DNA of 64,000 bases from Lentisphaerae bacterium GWF2_45_14 (lineage in GTDB: Bacteria; Verrucomicrobiota; Lentisphaeria; Victivallales; GWF2-45-14): contig MHBG01000048.1 in the NCBI GenBank assembly GCA_001804785.1, forward strand, positions 1 through 64,000, in the 5' to 3' direction. Every line of letters starts with the position of its first letter. Within the stretch, counting starts at the first letter, position 1. Shown in pieces: positions 51,613 to 58,965 of this stretch. A program made the translations under genes and the position numbers. The notes under the pieces are model-generated. The model was not told where the DNA came from, made no database searches, and saw nothing but the letters and a program-made list of their open reading frames with translations.

Positions 51613-51705
51613 TTATTTCCCCATTATCTCGAACGCCGCCCAGACTGCCATGAGCGCGATTGCGATCCCGGAAACAAACCCCAATTCGAAGTACTGCTTT
51701 TTCAT
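51613..51705 (-). CDS. 30-residue single-span membrane peptide
   Basis: ATG at 51705 (GAAAGAGGTG upstream, overlapping the previous stop as ATGA) encodes MKKQYFELGF then SGIAIALMAVWAAFEIMG, one transmembrane helix. The longer ORF-track frame that runs through it begins inside the upstream gene. Small membrane peptides near a lysogeny switch can modulate host functions; function unknown. Confidence 0.55.
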   Translation of the reverse strand: MKKQYFELGFVSGIAIALMAVWAAFEIMGK

Positions 51706-51962
51706 TCTGTCACCTCTTTCGGCTGCTGAAATTCGGTTGCAAACCGTGCGTACCTTCGATTCCCCGGCTCCTTGTCGATAAATGCCGCAATGTCTTTGCG
51801 ATTGAAGCGGCCCCGGCAGACCATCCGGGGAAATCCAAATCGGCATCCGCTGGCCATACACTGAATAGTCGTTTTTTTTACCGTGAGGACTTTTTCGAGA
51901 TCGATATATCCCGGAAGCTCGGGACAACCCCATTCCATGAGTTTGCGCTCGGTAGTCGTCAT
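51702..51962 (-). CDS. Small protein after Rha, possible DNA-binding
   Basis: 86 residues (LPGYIDLEKVLTVKKTTIQCMASGCRFGFPRMVCRGRFNRKDIAAFIDKEP) resembling a helix-turn-helix excisionase-like fold. Overlaps the rha stop by ATGA, so it is co-translated with it. Confidence 0.6.
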   Translation of the reverse strand: MTTTERKLMEWGCPELPGYIDLEKVLTVKKTTIQCMASGCRFGFPRMVCRGRFNRKDIAAFIDKEPGNRRYARFATEFQQPKEVTE

Positions 51963-52612
51963 GAATGCTTCTCCATCATGATTGGTTTTCCGTATCTGCG
52001 CTCTATTGCCGCTTTCCTGCGGACGTCCTGTTCTTTTGTCATCAGGACAGGCGGCGAAGGTTGGTAATCAGGATTATGGACAATGTGTGTATCGGTTTTG
52101 CGTGAAAATTCGCTGGCGATGTTAATCCACATGCCGCGTTCGGATTTGTACAAATCCACTCTTTCTTCGAATTCGAGTTCCGCGTCTCCGAGTTCATTGT
52201 CTTTTTTCTGAATCACAGCGTGGAGATCGGCGGCAAGGTTTGCGAGGTGTTCGTTTCGTTTGATTATAATCTGGCGAAGGGTTTCTTCGATGCGGTTAAA
52301 GGCGGTGATGTAAGTTTCTTTAAATTGCGCGGCAGTTTTCCCTTTGAATCCCATGGCAAGAAAAACAAAGCCATCTTTCGTTAGGTTGTACATCGACGAC
52401 TTTACTTCTTTGCCGAGATTGTTCTTCCACAAATATTCGGTCAGCTGAAAATTCAGCCAACCGAAATTTTGACTGCATTCCAGCTTTTCAATTGCCTGGA
52501 TTACATTCTTGTGTTGCTTCCCAAAAATCTCAGCAATTTTCAAGCTTGTTGTCATGGGCTTGCTGTCAATGACCGTTACGGCATCGGCGGGGATAATGGT
52601 GATTTCATTCAT
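51959..52612 (-). CDS. Rha-family phage regulatory protein
   Basis: 217 residues. The N-terminal Rha domain has SLKIAEIFGKQHKNVIQAIEKL and YNLTKDGFVFLAMGFKGKTAAQFKETYITAFNRIE, the defining pattern. Rha proteins were described as growth regulators in lambdoid phages. The C-terminal half is helical. First large gene after the excisionase-like gene, so early expressed. Confidence 0.85.
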   Translation of the reverse strand: MNEITIIPADAVTVIDSKPMTTSLKIAEIFGKQHKNVIQAIEKLECSQNFGWLNFQLTEYLWKNNLGKEVKSSMYNLTKDGFVFLAMGFKGKTAAQFKETYITAFNRIEETLRQIIIKRNEHLANLAADLHAVIQKKDNELGDAELEFEERVDLYKSERGMWINIASEFSRKTDTHIVHNPDYQPSPPVLMTKEQDVRRKAAIERRYGKPIMMEKHS

Positions 52613-52632
52613 TTTTGATTTACCTTAATCTA

Positions 52633-52833
52633 TTATTTGCCTTGATTTTGTTGTGTATTTACACAATTGCGGGCAAAAAAATTGCCTGTTATTTCCTCCC
52701 CATCAAAAAACCAAGATTTTCCGCCTTTAAGCTTCTTACCCGGGAGTAGTCCTTTTCTACATTTATCCCTTACAGTAAAGGGAGTTATGCGCAAATATTC
52801 AGCTACATCATTAACTGTCCACATCTTGCTCAC
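52633..52833 (-). CDS. Excisionase/HTH-17-type DNA-binding protein
   Basis: 66 residues: MWTVNDVAEYLRITPFTVRDKCRKGLLPGKKLKGGKSWFFDGEEI is a MerR-like winged helix used by phage excisionases and small regulators. AAGGAGG precedes the ATG. First gene of the leftward block; may be the excisionase or a Cro-like regulator. The 3' end of its coding region contains the second operator copy. Confidence 0.8.
   Translation of the reverse strand: MSKMWTVNDVAEYLRITPFTVRDKCRKGLLPGKKLKGGKSWFFDGEEITGNFFARNCVNTQQNQGK
52652..52670. promoter_or_regulatory. Operator copy 2
   Basis: TGTGTATTTACACAATTGC, identical over 19 bp to 52873-52891. The palindromic core is TGTGTA-TT-TACACA. It lies at the 3' end of the excisionase-like gene, 40 bp upstream of rha, and may give separate control of rha. 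Confidence 0.65.
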
Positions 52834-52864
52834 GTTATACCTCCTTTCTGCTTTATTTCTCTAT

Positions 52865-52893
52865 ATTATAGCTGTGTATTTACACAATTGCAA
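52865..52893 (-). promoter_or_regulatory. Leftward early promoter with operator copy 1 in its spacer
   Basis: On the minus strand, TTGCAA (52893-52888), 17-bp spacer and TATAAT (52870-52865). The spacer holds the palindrome TGTGTA-AA-TACACA (52873-52886). A repressor bound there would block RNA polymerase directly. It drives the 20-kb early block. Confidence 0.8.
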
Positions 52894-52923
52894 ACAAAAA
52901 ACAACAAATTCTTATGTTTTTTA

Positions 52924-52952
52924 TTGAAAACCTCTGTAAATCAACGTAATAT
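52924..52952 (+). promoter_or_regulatory. Rightward repressor promoter
   Basis: TTGAAA (52924-52929), 17-bp spacer, TAATAT (52947-52952), 37 bp before the repressor ATG. Divergent from the leftward promoter with 31 bp between the -35 boxes. Confidence 0.65.
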
Positions 52953-52988
52953 ATCTATTATAGACCATTGGGGGATCGAAGGATTGTT

Positions 52989-53639
52989 ATGCAAATAGAT
53001 TCAAAAATTCGGAATGCGCTACAAAAAGCCGTTGATTCAACCGGAAGTATCTTGCAATTCAGCAAGAAAATTCGGGTTGCACACACAACCGTCAGGGATT
53101 GGCTACGTGGGAAAACACAAAAAATAACCCCAAACACATGGGTACAAGTCGAACCTTTCCTGCGTCCGTACCTGCAAGAAGCAAAGCAAGCTTTTCGCTA
53201 CGGCAAGGAAGATGAAAACAACGATCGTGAATTCAATAGGACTGAATATTGTGGGGCTGAGGTAAAAACTATTGATGACGAAATCAATCGCTTGCATTCA
53301 CAAATCAAGCGGGAATTCAAGGGAAAACATGTTGATTTGCAATACCTTGAAGAACAATTGTTTGATAAGCTTGTAGATCAATTCGACGCCCGTAAAAAAG
53401 CTTTCCTGCGCCGCCTTGCCGAACTAGAAACAGGCCAACCATCATCTTTTGTGGGGGCGGAGGGTACGGGGAAAGAGCCGAGGACGGCGGCAGAGGGGAT
53501 AGAGAACGATCCATCCCTCACTCCCAGAGAAAAGAAAGCAATGCTTTTGAGATTGAGAGAACTTGAGCTTGACCGTCAATTCGGAATAGACGGCGATTCG
53601 AACGAAAATAACCCCACGTCCGGGGCGGTTGCAGGATAA
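52989..53639 (+). CDS. Putative prophage repressor (HTH)
   Basis: 216 residues from the ATG at 52989, with GAAGGA seven bases upstream; the TTG start of the ORF track lacks a ribosome site. SILQFSKKIRVAHTTVRDWLRGKTQKITPNTWVQVEPFL is a helix-turn-helix of the Cro/CI type. A charged helical region and coiled coil follow (120-150). There is no LexA-type protease domain (no S/K dyad in context), so induction may not follow RecA cleavage. Divergent to the early operon, as expected for the lysogeny repressor. Confidence 0.75.
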   Translation: MQIDSKIRNALQKAVDSTGSILQFSKKIRVAHTTVRDWLRGKTQKITPNTWVQVEPFLRPYLQEAKQAFRYGKEDENNDREFNRTEYCGAEVKTIDDEINRLHSQIKREFKGKHVDLQYLEEQLFDKLVDQFDARKKAFLRRLAELETGQPSSFVGAEGTGKEPRTAAEGIENDPSLTPREKKAMLLRLRELELDRQFGIDGDSNENNPTSGAVAG

Positions 53640-53641
53640 TT

Positions 53642-53731
53642 GTGTTTGAAAATCAGCAGGAATCCGAGCAATCCGAACAATTGGAACTCTTTGAATTCGA
53701 ATACGATAAGGATTTTTTTAGGCTCGTTTGA
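53642..53731 (+). CDS. Possible 29-residue acidic peptide after the repressor
   Basis: A GTG-initiated frame starting two bases after the repressor stop encodes MFENQQESEQSEQLELFEFEYD and a short tail. Repressor-mimic or anti-repressor peptides can look like this, but no ribosome site is obvious; it could be chance. Confidence 0.3.
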   Translation: MFENQQESEQSEQLELFEFEYDKDFFRLV

Positions 53732-53783
53732 GCATAAGAAATATTAAAGATTAAGATGTAAAAAAGGCACACAGGAAAAAGGA

Positions 53784-53996
53784 ATGAGCAAAGAAGATGA
53801 TGAGAATAAAACAGTAGCTTTGGAAAATAACAGAGGATGCCGTGAGAAAATTATAGGAGCATTCGCTATCCTTTTCGTATTTTCAATTATTTATAACTGT
53901 CTCAAAAATTCTTCACACAATGATTTATTTATGGGGGCGTGGGTTATTATAGCAACATTTGCCGGCATTGTTTTGGTGCAGTATTTATTTAGATGA
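53784..53996 (+). CDS. Small two-helix membrane protein
   Basis: 70 residues with AGGAAAAAGG before the ATG. Hydrophobic segments IIGAFAILFVFSIIYNCL and GAWVIIATFAGIVLVQYLF. It lies downstream of the repressor on the same strand, so is probably made in the lysogen; superinfection exclusion is a possible role. Confidence 0.65.
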   Translation: MSKEDDENKTVALENNRGCREKIIGAFAILFVFSIIYNCLKNSSHNDLFMGAWVIIATFAGIVLVQYLFR

Positions 53997-54076
53997 ATCA
54001 CATTGTTTTTACCCCTTTAAAAATCATCTAAAAAAGACCATCAAAAACCTCTCTAAAAAACACTCTAAATTGACCC

Positions 54077-54315
54077 GTCAACCCACCCGTCAACGCATTT
54101 TCCTCTTTTCTCCATTTTTCGACACTGTTTAAAAAATGTTCCCGGATTACATGTCAACGGTGTCAACGCTTTTTCCGGCAGGTGTCAACATATACGCCCT
54201 GTTAACGTCTTCTTAAAATCATAACTCCTTAATTATCAACCTTGTTGACATGTTAACATGTAATTACTATAAATTTATTTTATTTTATATTTTATATATT
54301 TATATATATTATATA
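54077..54315. other. GTCAAC-rich cluster and AT-rich tract, candidate origin or accessory site
   Basis: No gene is supported between 53997 and the tRNA. Within 54077-54257 there are GTCAAC hexamers at 54077, 54089, 54153, 54162 and 54184, one inverted (GTTGAC, 54244) and two GTTAAC (54201, 54252). A run of almost pure A/T follows (54258-54315). The arrangement recalls iterons next to an unwinding element. The remainder (54316-54625) shows nothing else except GTCTACGGCGTCTAC near 54326. Confidence 0.5.
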
Positions 54316-54625
54316 GAGAGCAGACGTCTACGGCGTCTACAAGCTCAAAGTCGTTAAATATTTAACAAGTAGTGCCGGATAGTAAAATGACTCTTTTTGA
54401 GACCCTGTTTTTCATATCATTCCTGAACCATGAAAAACGATAAAATTTGCTCTTCTTTTTTGAGACGTAAAACCCGACCTGTTTTCAAAGCTTGTCTTTC
54501 ACTTTTTGCGATTCATGCAAGACAACGAACCTTGTCGATGTTTTTTGAAAATCAAATCCCGAAAACGATCCCGGCAGTCTTTAAACTCTTACCCTCGGCA
54601 TTATTTTTAAGTTTTTTCTGGATAA

Positions 54626-54647
54626 AGTTACTCAAAAGTTACCCAAT
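54626..54647 (+). promoter_or_regulatory. Putative integrase arm-type sites, right pair
   Basis: AGTTACTCAAA and AGTTACCCAAT, head to tail with the 11-bp period seen at 1312-1333, 48 bp from the attR core. Confidence 0.65.
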
Positions 54648-54694
54648 GCTATATTTTTAGGGTATCTTGAGTTATGCGTAAGTCGTTAATCATC

Positions 54695-54744
54695 AAGCTG
54701 GGGTGGATGAGGGGACTCGAACCCCCGGCCTTCTGGGCCACAAC
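54695..54744. repeat. attR core, 50-bp direct repeat with attL
   Basis: Identical to 1153-1202. It supplies the 3' half of the functional tRNA-His gene, so integration leaves the tRNA intact. Confidence 0.95.
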
Positions 54745-54776
54745 CAGACGCTCTAACCAACTGAGCTACAACCACC
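54699..54776 (-). tRNA. tRNA-His (GTG)
   Basis: The minus strand folds as a cloverleaf with anticodon GTG in loop TTGTGGC, D-arm GCTCAGTTGGTTAGAGC, T-loop TTCGAGT and encoded CCA. The extra 5' G (-1) opposite C73 is diagnostic of histidine tRNA. Acceptor pair 5-68 is U-U, a mismatch. The prophage joins at the 5' edge of the anticodon loop. Confidence 0.95.
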
Positions 54777-54867
54777 ATAAAAAGGAGCCAATAAACTAGC
54801 CTTGATTCGGAATATTTCAATCAGCAAATCGAAAAGCTTCTTAAAAAAGTTTTCAGCCTTGTTGTGA

Positions 54868-56781
54868 TTATCCTACGGAAGAGCCGCTGTCGATTTCGCC
54901 GTCTACGGTGATGAGTTTGAGTCCCTTGCCCTTTTTTGCGGCAAGAAGCATTCCCTGCGAGTCAATGCCGCGTATTTTTGCGGATTTCAGATTTGCCACG
55001 ACGACTATGGTCTTGCCTATTATCTCTTCCGGAGTGTAATACTGTGCCACGCCTGCGACTATCTGGCGTTTTTCGCCGCCGATGTCTATCTGGAGTTTTA
55101 GCAGTTTGTCGGCGCCATCTATTTTTTCAGCATGGACGACTTTTGCCGTTTTAAGCTGCGTTTTGAAGAAGTCGTCGATGCTTACAAGCCCGGCATCGGA
55201 ATCAGGTGTCTGCGCTTGACTCTGCGGAGCGGTCTCCGGCGCTTTTTCTGTTATGCATATCCTTTGGAAGAGGGAGCCGGAGTCATTCATCTTGGAGCCA
55301 GGGACGAGTCCGCCCCATTTTTCAAGTTCTTTCATATTTACCTCCGGAGTGTTTATCCCGAGTGCTTTCCTAAGTTCCGTCATTTTTGACGGCATAATCG
55401 GGTACAGGAGTACGGAAACAAATCTGAGTGCTTCTGCGGCGGTGTACATCACTGTTCCGAGTCGTTCGGTATCGCCTGATTTAGCGAGGGTCCAGGGTGC
55501 GGTTTTTTCGATGTAGCGGTTTCCTGCTCTTACCGCGTTCATGACTTCTTCTATTCCGCTGTTGAGTTTCATTCCCGGAACGGCCGACTTCATTACTTCT
55601 ACGGCCTTGATTGCGGCACTTTTCAATTCTTTATCGTCATCATTCTCTTCTGTGGGGGAGGGGATTATTCCGCCGAACTGTTTGACGGTCATTTTGACTA
55701 TGCGACTGAGGAGGTTGCCGAGGTCGTTGGCAAGATTGCTGTTGTATTTTTCGATGAATGCGTCTTCGGAAAACGAAGCGTCCTGTCCGAGTGACATTTC
55801 GGCGAGCAGGAAGAATCTGAACGCATCTACACCGTATCTTTCAGCCATTTCCATCGGATTGACGACATTGCCGAGGGACTTGCTCATCTTATTCTGTCCG
55901 GTCAGCCACCAGCCGTGGGCAAAAATAGACTCCGGCATTTCGACTCCGATAGCCTTGAGCATTGTGGGCCAGTAAACGGTGTGTGTGGTAAGTATGTCTT
56001 TGCCTATGAGATGAAATGAGGCGGGCCACCACTTTTTGAATTCTGCGTCGTTGCTGCCGTAGCCTGCCCCGGATATGTAGTTTACGAGCGCGTCGAACCA
56101 GACGTAGCACACGTAATCTTTATCGAATGGCAGTTCAATGCCCCAGGCGAGGCGTGATTTAGGTCTTGATATGCAGAGGTCGGCGAGAGGTTTTTTTAGG
56201 AAGCCCAGGGTTTCATTGGCTCTATAGTCGGGCAGTATGAATTTCGGGTGTTCCTTGATGTAGTCGATGAGCCATTGCTGGTACTGTCCCATTTTGAAGA
56301 AGTAGTTGGACTCCACTATTTCGTTTGTTGGTCGTCCGCATTCAGGGCATGTTTTTTCTTCATTGAGGTCTTTATCTGTAAAGAACCTTTCGCATGGCAC
56401 GCAATAGCAGCCTTTATATTCGGCCTTGTATATGAGGTCTCTGTCATAGAGATCCTGAAGGATTTTGCGGACAACGTTTTTGTGGCGAGCTTCGGTCGTT
56501 CTGATGAAGTCGTCGTTGCTTATGCCGAGTTTTTCCCAGAGTTCCTGAAAGCGGACGACGGTTGTATCGCACTGTTCCTGCTCGGTCATTCCGTGTTCGA
56601 CCGCGGCCTTCTGTACTTTCTGTCCATGCTCGTCTGTTCCGGTGAGGAAGAATGTTGCGTCGCCGTTCATCCTGTGGTATCTGGAGAGAACGTCGGCGAG
56701 TATTGTTGTATAGGCGTGGCCTATGTGTGGTTTATCGTTGACATAGTATATCGGAGTGGTTACGTAAAATTTTTCTGACAT
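54868..56781 (-). CDS. metG: Methionyl-tRNA synthetase
   Basis: 637 residues. Class I signatures: HIGH as PHIGH (18-22) and KMSKS (298-302). A zinc-knuckle insertion has CYCVPC and CPEC (126-148), and an anticodon-binding helical domain follows. A C-terminal tRNA-binding OB domain (FKTQLKTAKVVHAEKIDGADKLLKLQIDIG, residues about 530-637) is present, as in dimeric bacterial enzymes. AAAGGAATTC precedes the ATG. Essential host gene next to the prophage. Confidence 0.97.
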   Translation of the reverse strand: MSEKFYVTTPIYYVNDKPHIGHAYTTILADVLSRYHRMNGDATFFLTGTDEHGQKVQKAAVEHGMTEQEQCDTTVVRFQELWEKLGISNDDFIRTTEARHKNVVRKILQDLYDRDLIYKAEYKGCYCVPCERFFTDKDLNEEKTCPECGRPTNEIVESNYFFKMGQYQQWLIDYIKEHPKFILPDYRANETLGFLKKPLADLCISRPKSRLAWGIELPFDKDYVCYVWFDALVNYISGAGYGSNDAEFKKWWPASFHLIGKDILTTHTVYWPTMLKAIGVEMPESIFAHGWWLTGQNKMSKSLGNVVNPMEMAERYGVDAFRFFLLAEMSLGQDASFSEDAFIEKYNSNLANDLGNLLSRIVKMTVKQFGGIIPSPTEENDDDKELKSAAIKAVEVMKSAVPGMKLNSGIEEVMNAVRAGNRYIEKTAPWTLAKSGDTERLGTVMYTAAEALRFVSVLLYPIMPSKMTELRKALGINTPEVNMKELEKWGGLVPGSKMNDSGSLFQRICITEKAPETAPQSQAQTPDSDAGLVSIDDFFKTQLKTAKVVHAEKIDGADKLLKLQIDIGGEKRQIVAGVAQYYTPEEIIGKTIVVVANLKSAKIRGIDSQGMLLAAKKGKGLKLITVDGEIDSGSSVG

Positions 56782-56841
56782 GAAGAATTCCTTTGTTCTG
56801 AATAAAAATACCTTTTTAAAGTAAACTCTTTCAGCGATAAA

Positions 56842-58044
56842 TCAATCGTATTTTCTGAGCTTTGGCGGTTTGATATATATCGAAAGTCCCGTCAGTACAA
56901 GTGTTACGGCGAGAGCCGTGACCAGGATGGTAAATGCGTCGGACGCCCTGACGTATTTGAGCAGCAGTCCGCCTATTGCCGCAGTGGCGGCGGCGCCTCC
57001 CATCTGCATGGTGCCAAGCATTGAGGAGGCGGCCCCTGATATGTGTCTGAACTGGTCGAGCCCTATTTTGGTTGAGATTGGGATTGACAGTCCGAACGCA
57101 AAGCTGAAGATTGCCGCGGCTGCAAGTATGGTTGCGGCATTGTTCGTTCCACAGATGATTCGGGTTCCTATCAGCAGAGTGCCTGCCGTGGCTGATATCA
57201 GTGTTATGATCAGCACCGTGTTTTTTCTGCTGCTTATCCTATAAATAGGGCTTGATACTGCCCGTCCGGCTATAAGTGTGGATACTAGCGGTATATACGT
57301 CAGTCCGAACTCAACAGGGCTGTAATTGAACTCCCCCATAAATATAAAGGGACCTAGTGTGAGATAAATGCCCTGTATTCCAAAAAATATCATATTAGGG
57401 ATGGCTGCCGACATAAAGGTCCTGTCAAGGAGCATCTTAAAATAATTTTTGATGGTCTGCGCTATTTCCAGTGAGTATCTTTTTTCGGGGGGATTTGTTT
57501 CTTTGAGCCTTAAATACGCGTAAAAGAAGGAGACGATACAGCAGGCGGACGATATTATGAATGTAATTTTCCAGTTAAAATACTGGGTTATTAGTCCGCC
57601 TGCAAAAGGTGCGGCAATCGGGACAAGTGCGGAGATTATTCCCGTGATTCCGAGGATTGACACAATTTTGTCTTCAGGGTAGGCATCTCTTATCACTGCG
57701 CGGCTCGTAACGGGGATGGTGCTTGTGCCTATTGCCTGGACAATTCTGCCTGCGATGAGTATGGAAATCCCGTTCGCAAACATGCATATTGTCGAACCTG
57801 CGGCCACTGTTATCAGTCCGGCGAGTATCAGCGGGCGCCTCCCGAAACTGTCAGAAAGAGGCCCCATGAAAATATTGGAGATGGCGAGGCCCAGGAAGTA
57901 TACGGTCATTGTTGCGCTTATAGCGGCCTCCGACGCTCCGAAGTCCGCAGCGATTGCGGGCATTGCGGGCTGATATAGACTACCCGCCAGTCTTACAGCC
58001 GATGTTGCAAGGATTAGTGCTATTGTGAGATATCTGAGTTCCAA
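56842..58044 (-). CDS. MFS multidrug transporter, Bcr/CflA type
   Basis: 400 residues with 12 hydrophobic segments. GPLSDSFGRRPLILAGL is the loop 2-3 motif and GRIVQAIGTSTIPVTSRAVIRD the TM4-5 signature of the Bcr/CflA drug exporters. The start is TTG at 58044, three bases after the upstream stop; no in-frame ATG keeps the first membrane segment. Likely exports a small molecule, perhaps a product of the ATP-grasp enzyme encoded just upstream. Confidence 0.88.
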   Translation of the reverse strand: MELRYLTIALILATSAVRLAGSLYQPAMPAIAADFGASEAAISATMTVYFLGLAISNIFMGPLSDSFGRRPLILAGLITVAAGSTICMFANGISILIAGRIVQAIGTSTIPVTSRAVIRDAYPEDKIVSILGITGIISALVPIAAPFAGGLITQYFNWKITFIISSACCIVSFFYAYLRLKETNPPEKRYSLEIAQTIKNYFKMLLDRTFMSAAIPNMIFFGIQGIYLTLGPFIFMGEFNYSPVEFGLTYIPLVSTLIAGRAVSSPIYRISSRKNTVLIITLISATAGTLLIGTRIICGTNNAATILAAAAIFSFAFGLSIPISTKIGLDQFRHISGAASSMLGTMQMGGAAATAAIGGLLLKYVRASDAFTILVTALAVTLVLTGLSIYIKPPKLRKYD

Positions 58045-58046
58045 AA

Positions 58047-58946
58047 TTATCGGGCTTTCTTTTCTCTTACGAGTATTACCGCCAGCTTGAATATTTCGGC
58101 GGAGACATTTACAGGACAGCAGCTTTCAATTCCTGCAAAGCCTGGGGAGGCGTTTATTTCGCAGATGGTAAAACCCTTTGCAGTGAAAAGGAGATCGACC
58201 CCGGCAACCCTGAGACCGAGCGCCTCGGCGGCTTTTATCCCGAGCGTTTTTATCTCTTCCGTCATGGGATAGTCCTCTACCGAGCCTCCCAGCGAAAAGT
58301 TTGCTCTGAAATCGCTGCTGTGGGCCTTTCTGCACATACACGCGATAGCCTTGCCGTCAACGACAATCACGCGCAGGTCTTTCCCACTGCTTTCCTTTAT
58401 GAATTCCTGTGCTATCATGTTAGTTCCCGGAGCCGTTGCATGCAGGAGCTGAAGAATGCTGCGGCATTCCTCTTCCGTTTTTACCATTATAACGCCGGAG
58501 CCTTTGGCCCCTGTCAGGATTTTAAGTACGGCCGGGAAGCCGATGGTATCTTTTATTGCGGGGATGGATTCTTCGCCGTTGACAAGGATTGTCTTGGGAA
58601 AGGGCAGTTTGGCCCGTGACAGTATCTGACAGGAGAGAAATTTATCATTTGCGGCAAGAACTGCGTTTTGCGGATTTACGCATGGGATATTGAGCTTTTC
58701 CATTTCCAACATGAGGGCCAGGGCATTGTAGTGATGATCCTTCATTATGCTAAGGTAGAGGAAATCCGGAAAGGCTGCTTTTGAGCCATCGTAATATATT
58801 GAGCTTGTTCTACTGTCATCCACGCATATTTCCGTCAGTGCCGGGTCAATCATCTTAAGTTCTATTCCGGCAGCGGCGGCATTTTGCTGTCCTCGTTCCC
58901 ATTCCAATGGTACTTTTCCGCTGTAAATAACCCACCCGGTCAACAT
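58047..58946 (-). CDS. RimK-type ATP-grasp ligase
   Basis: 299 residues. The N-terminal pre-grasp domain (ADNs of about 110 residues, FPDFLYLSIMKDHHYNALALMLE) leads to the ATP-grasp fold: KFLSCQILSRAKLPFPKT, GFPAVLKILTGAKGSGVIMVKTEEEC, DLRVIVVDGKAIACMCRK and a metal site GFTICEINASPGFAGIE. Family members link an amino acid to a carboxylate (glutamate addition or dipeptide synthesis). It lies between the transporter and a GNAT fusion gene. Substrate unknown. Confidence 0.88.
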   Translation of the reverse strand: MLTGWVIYSGKVPLEWERGQQNAAAAGIELKMIDPALTEICVDDSRTSSIYYDGSKAAFPDFLYLSIMKDHHYNALALMLEMEKLNIPCVNPQNAVLAANDKFLSCQILSRAKLPFPKTILVNGEESIPAIKDTIGFPAVLKILTGAKGSGVIMVKTEEECRSILQLLHATAPGTNMIAQEFIKESSGKDLRVIVVDGKAIACMCRKAHSSDFRANFSLGGSVEDYPMTEEIKTLGIKAAEALGLRVAGVDLLFTAKGFTICEINASPGFAGIESCCPVNVSAEIFKLAVILVREKKAR

Positions 58947-58965
58947 TTTCTACCCGTCCTTGTCT

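Larger units (their letters stand above)
1153..54744. mobile_element. Temperate podovirus-like prophage integrated in tRNA-His
   Basis: A perfect 50-bp direct repeat marks both ends (1153-1202 and 54695-54744). A tyrosine integrase lies beside the left end, and a complete set of portal, capsid, terminase, replication, recombination and regulatory genes fills the interior. Late genes run rightward and early genes leftward, meeting at about 31.15 kb. All core modules appear open, so it may be inducible, although no endolysin or tail-sheath gene is recognisable. An N4-gp56-like capsid protein and absence of long-tail genes suggest a short-tailed virion. Confidence 0.93.

Noticed and set aside
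54077-54257. GTCAAC cluster as DnaA boxes of a chromosomal origin
   Set aside because: Sequences do not match TTATCCACA-type boxes, and no dnaA, dnaN or gidA is nearby; a phage element is more likely.
54258-54330. A/T tract as a CRISPR leader or repeat array
   Set aside because: No repeat-spacer periodicity here or elsewhere in the window; no cas genes.
54430-54660. Plus-strand ORF of 76 residues near attR
   Set aside because: No ribosome site, low-complexity hydrophobic composition, and it covers the putative integrase arm sites; more likely chance in the A/T-rich end region.
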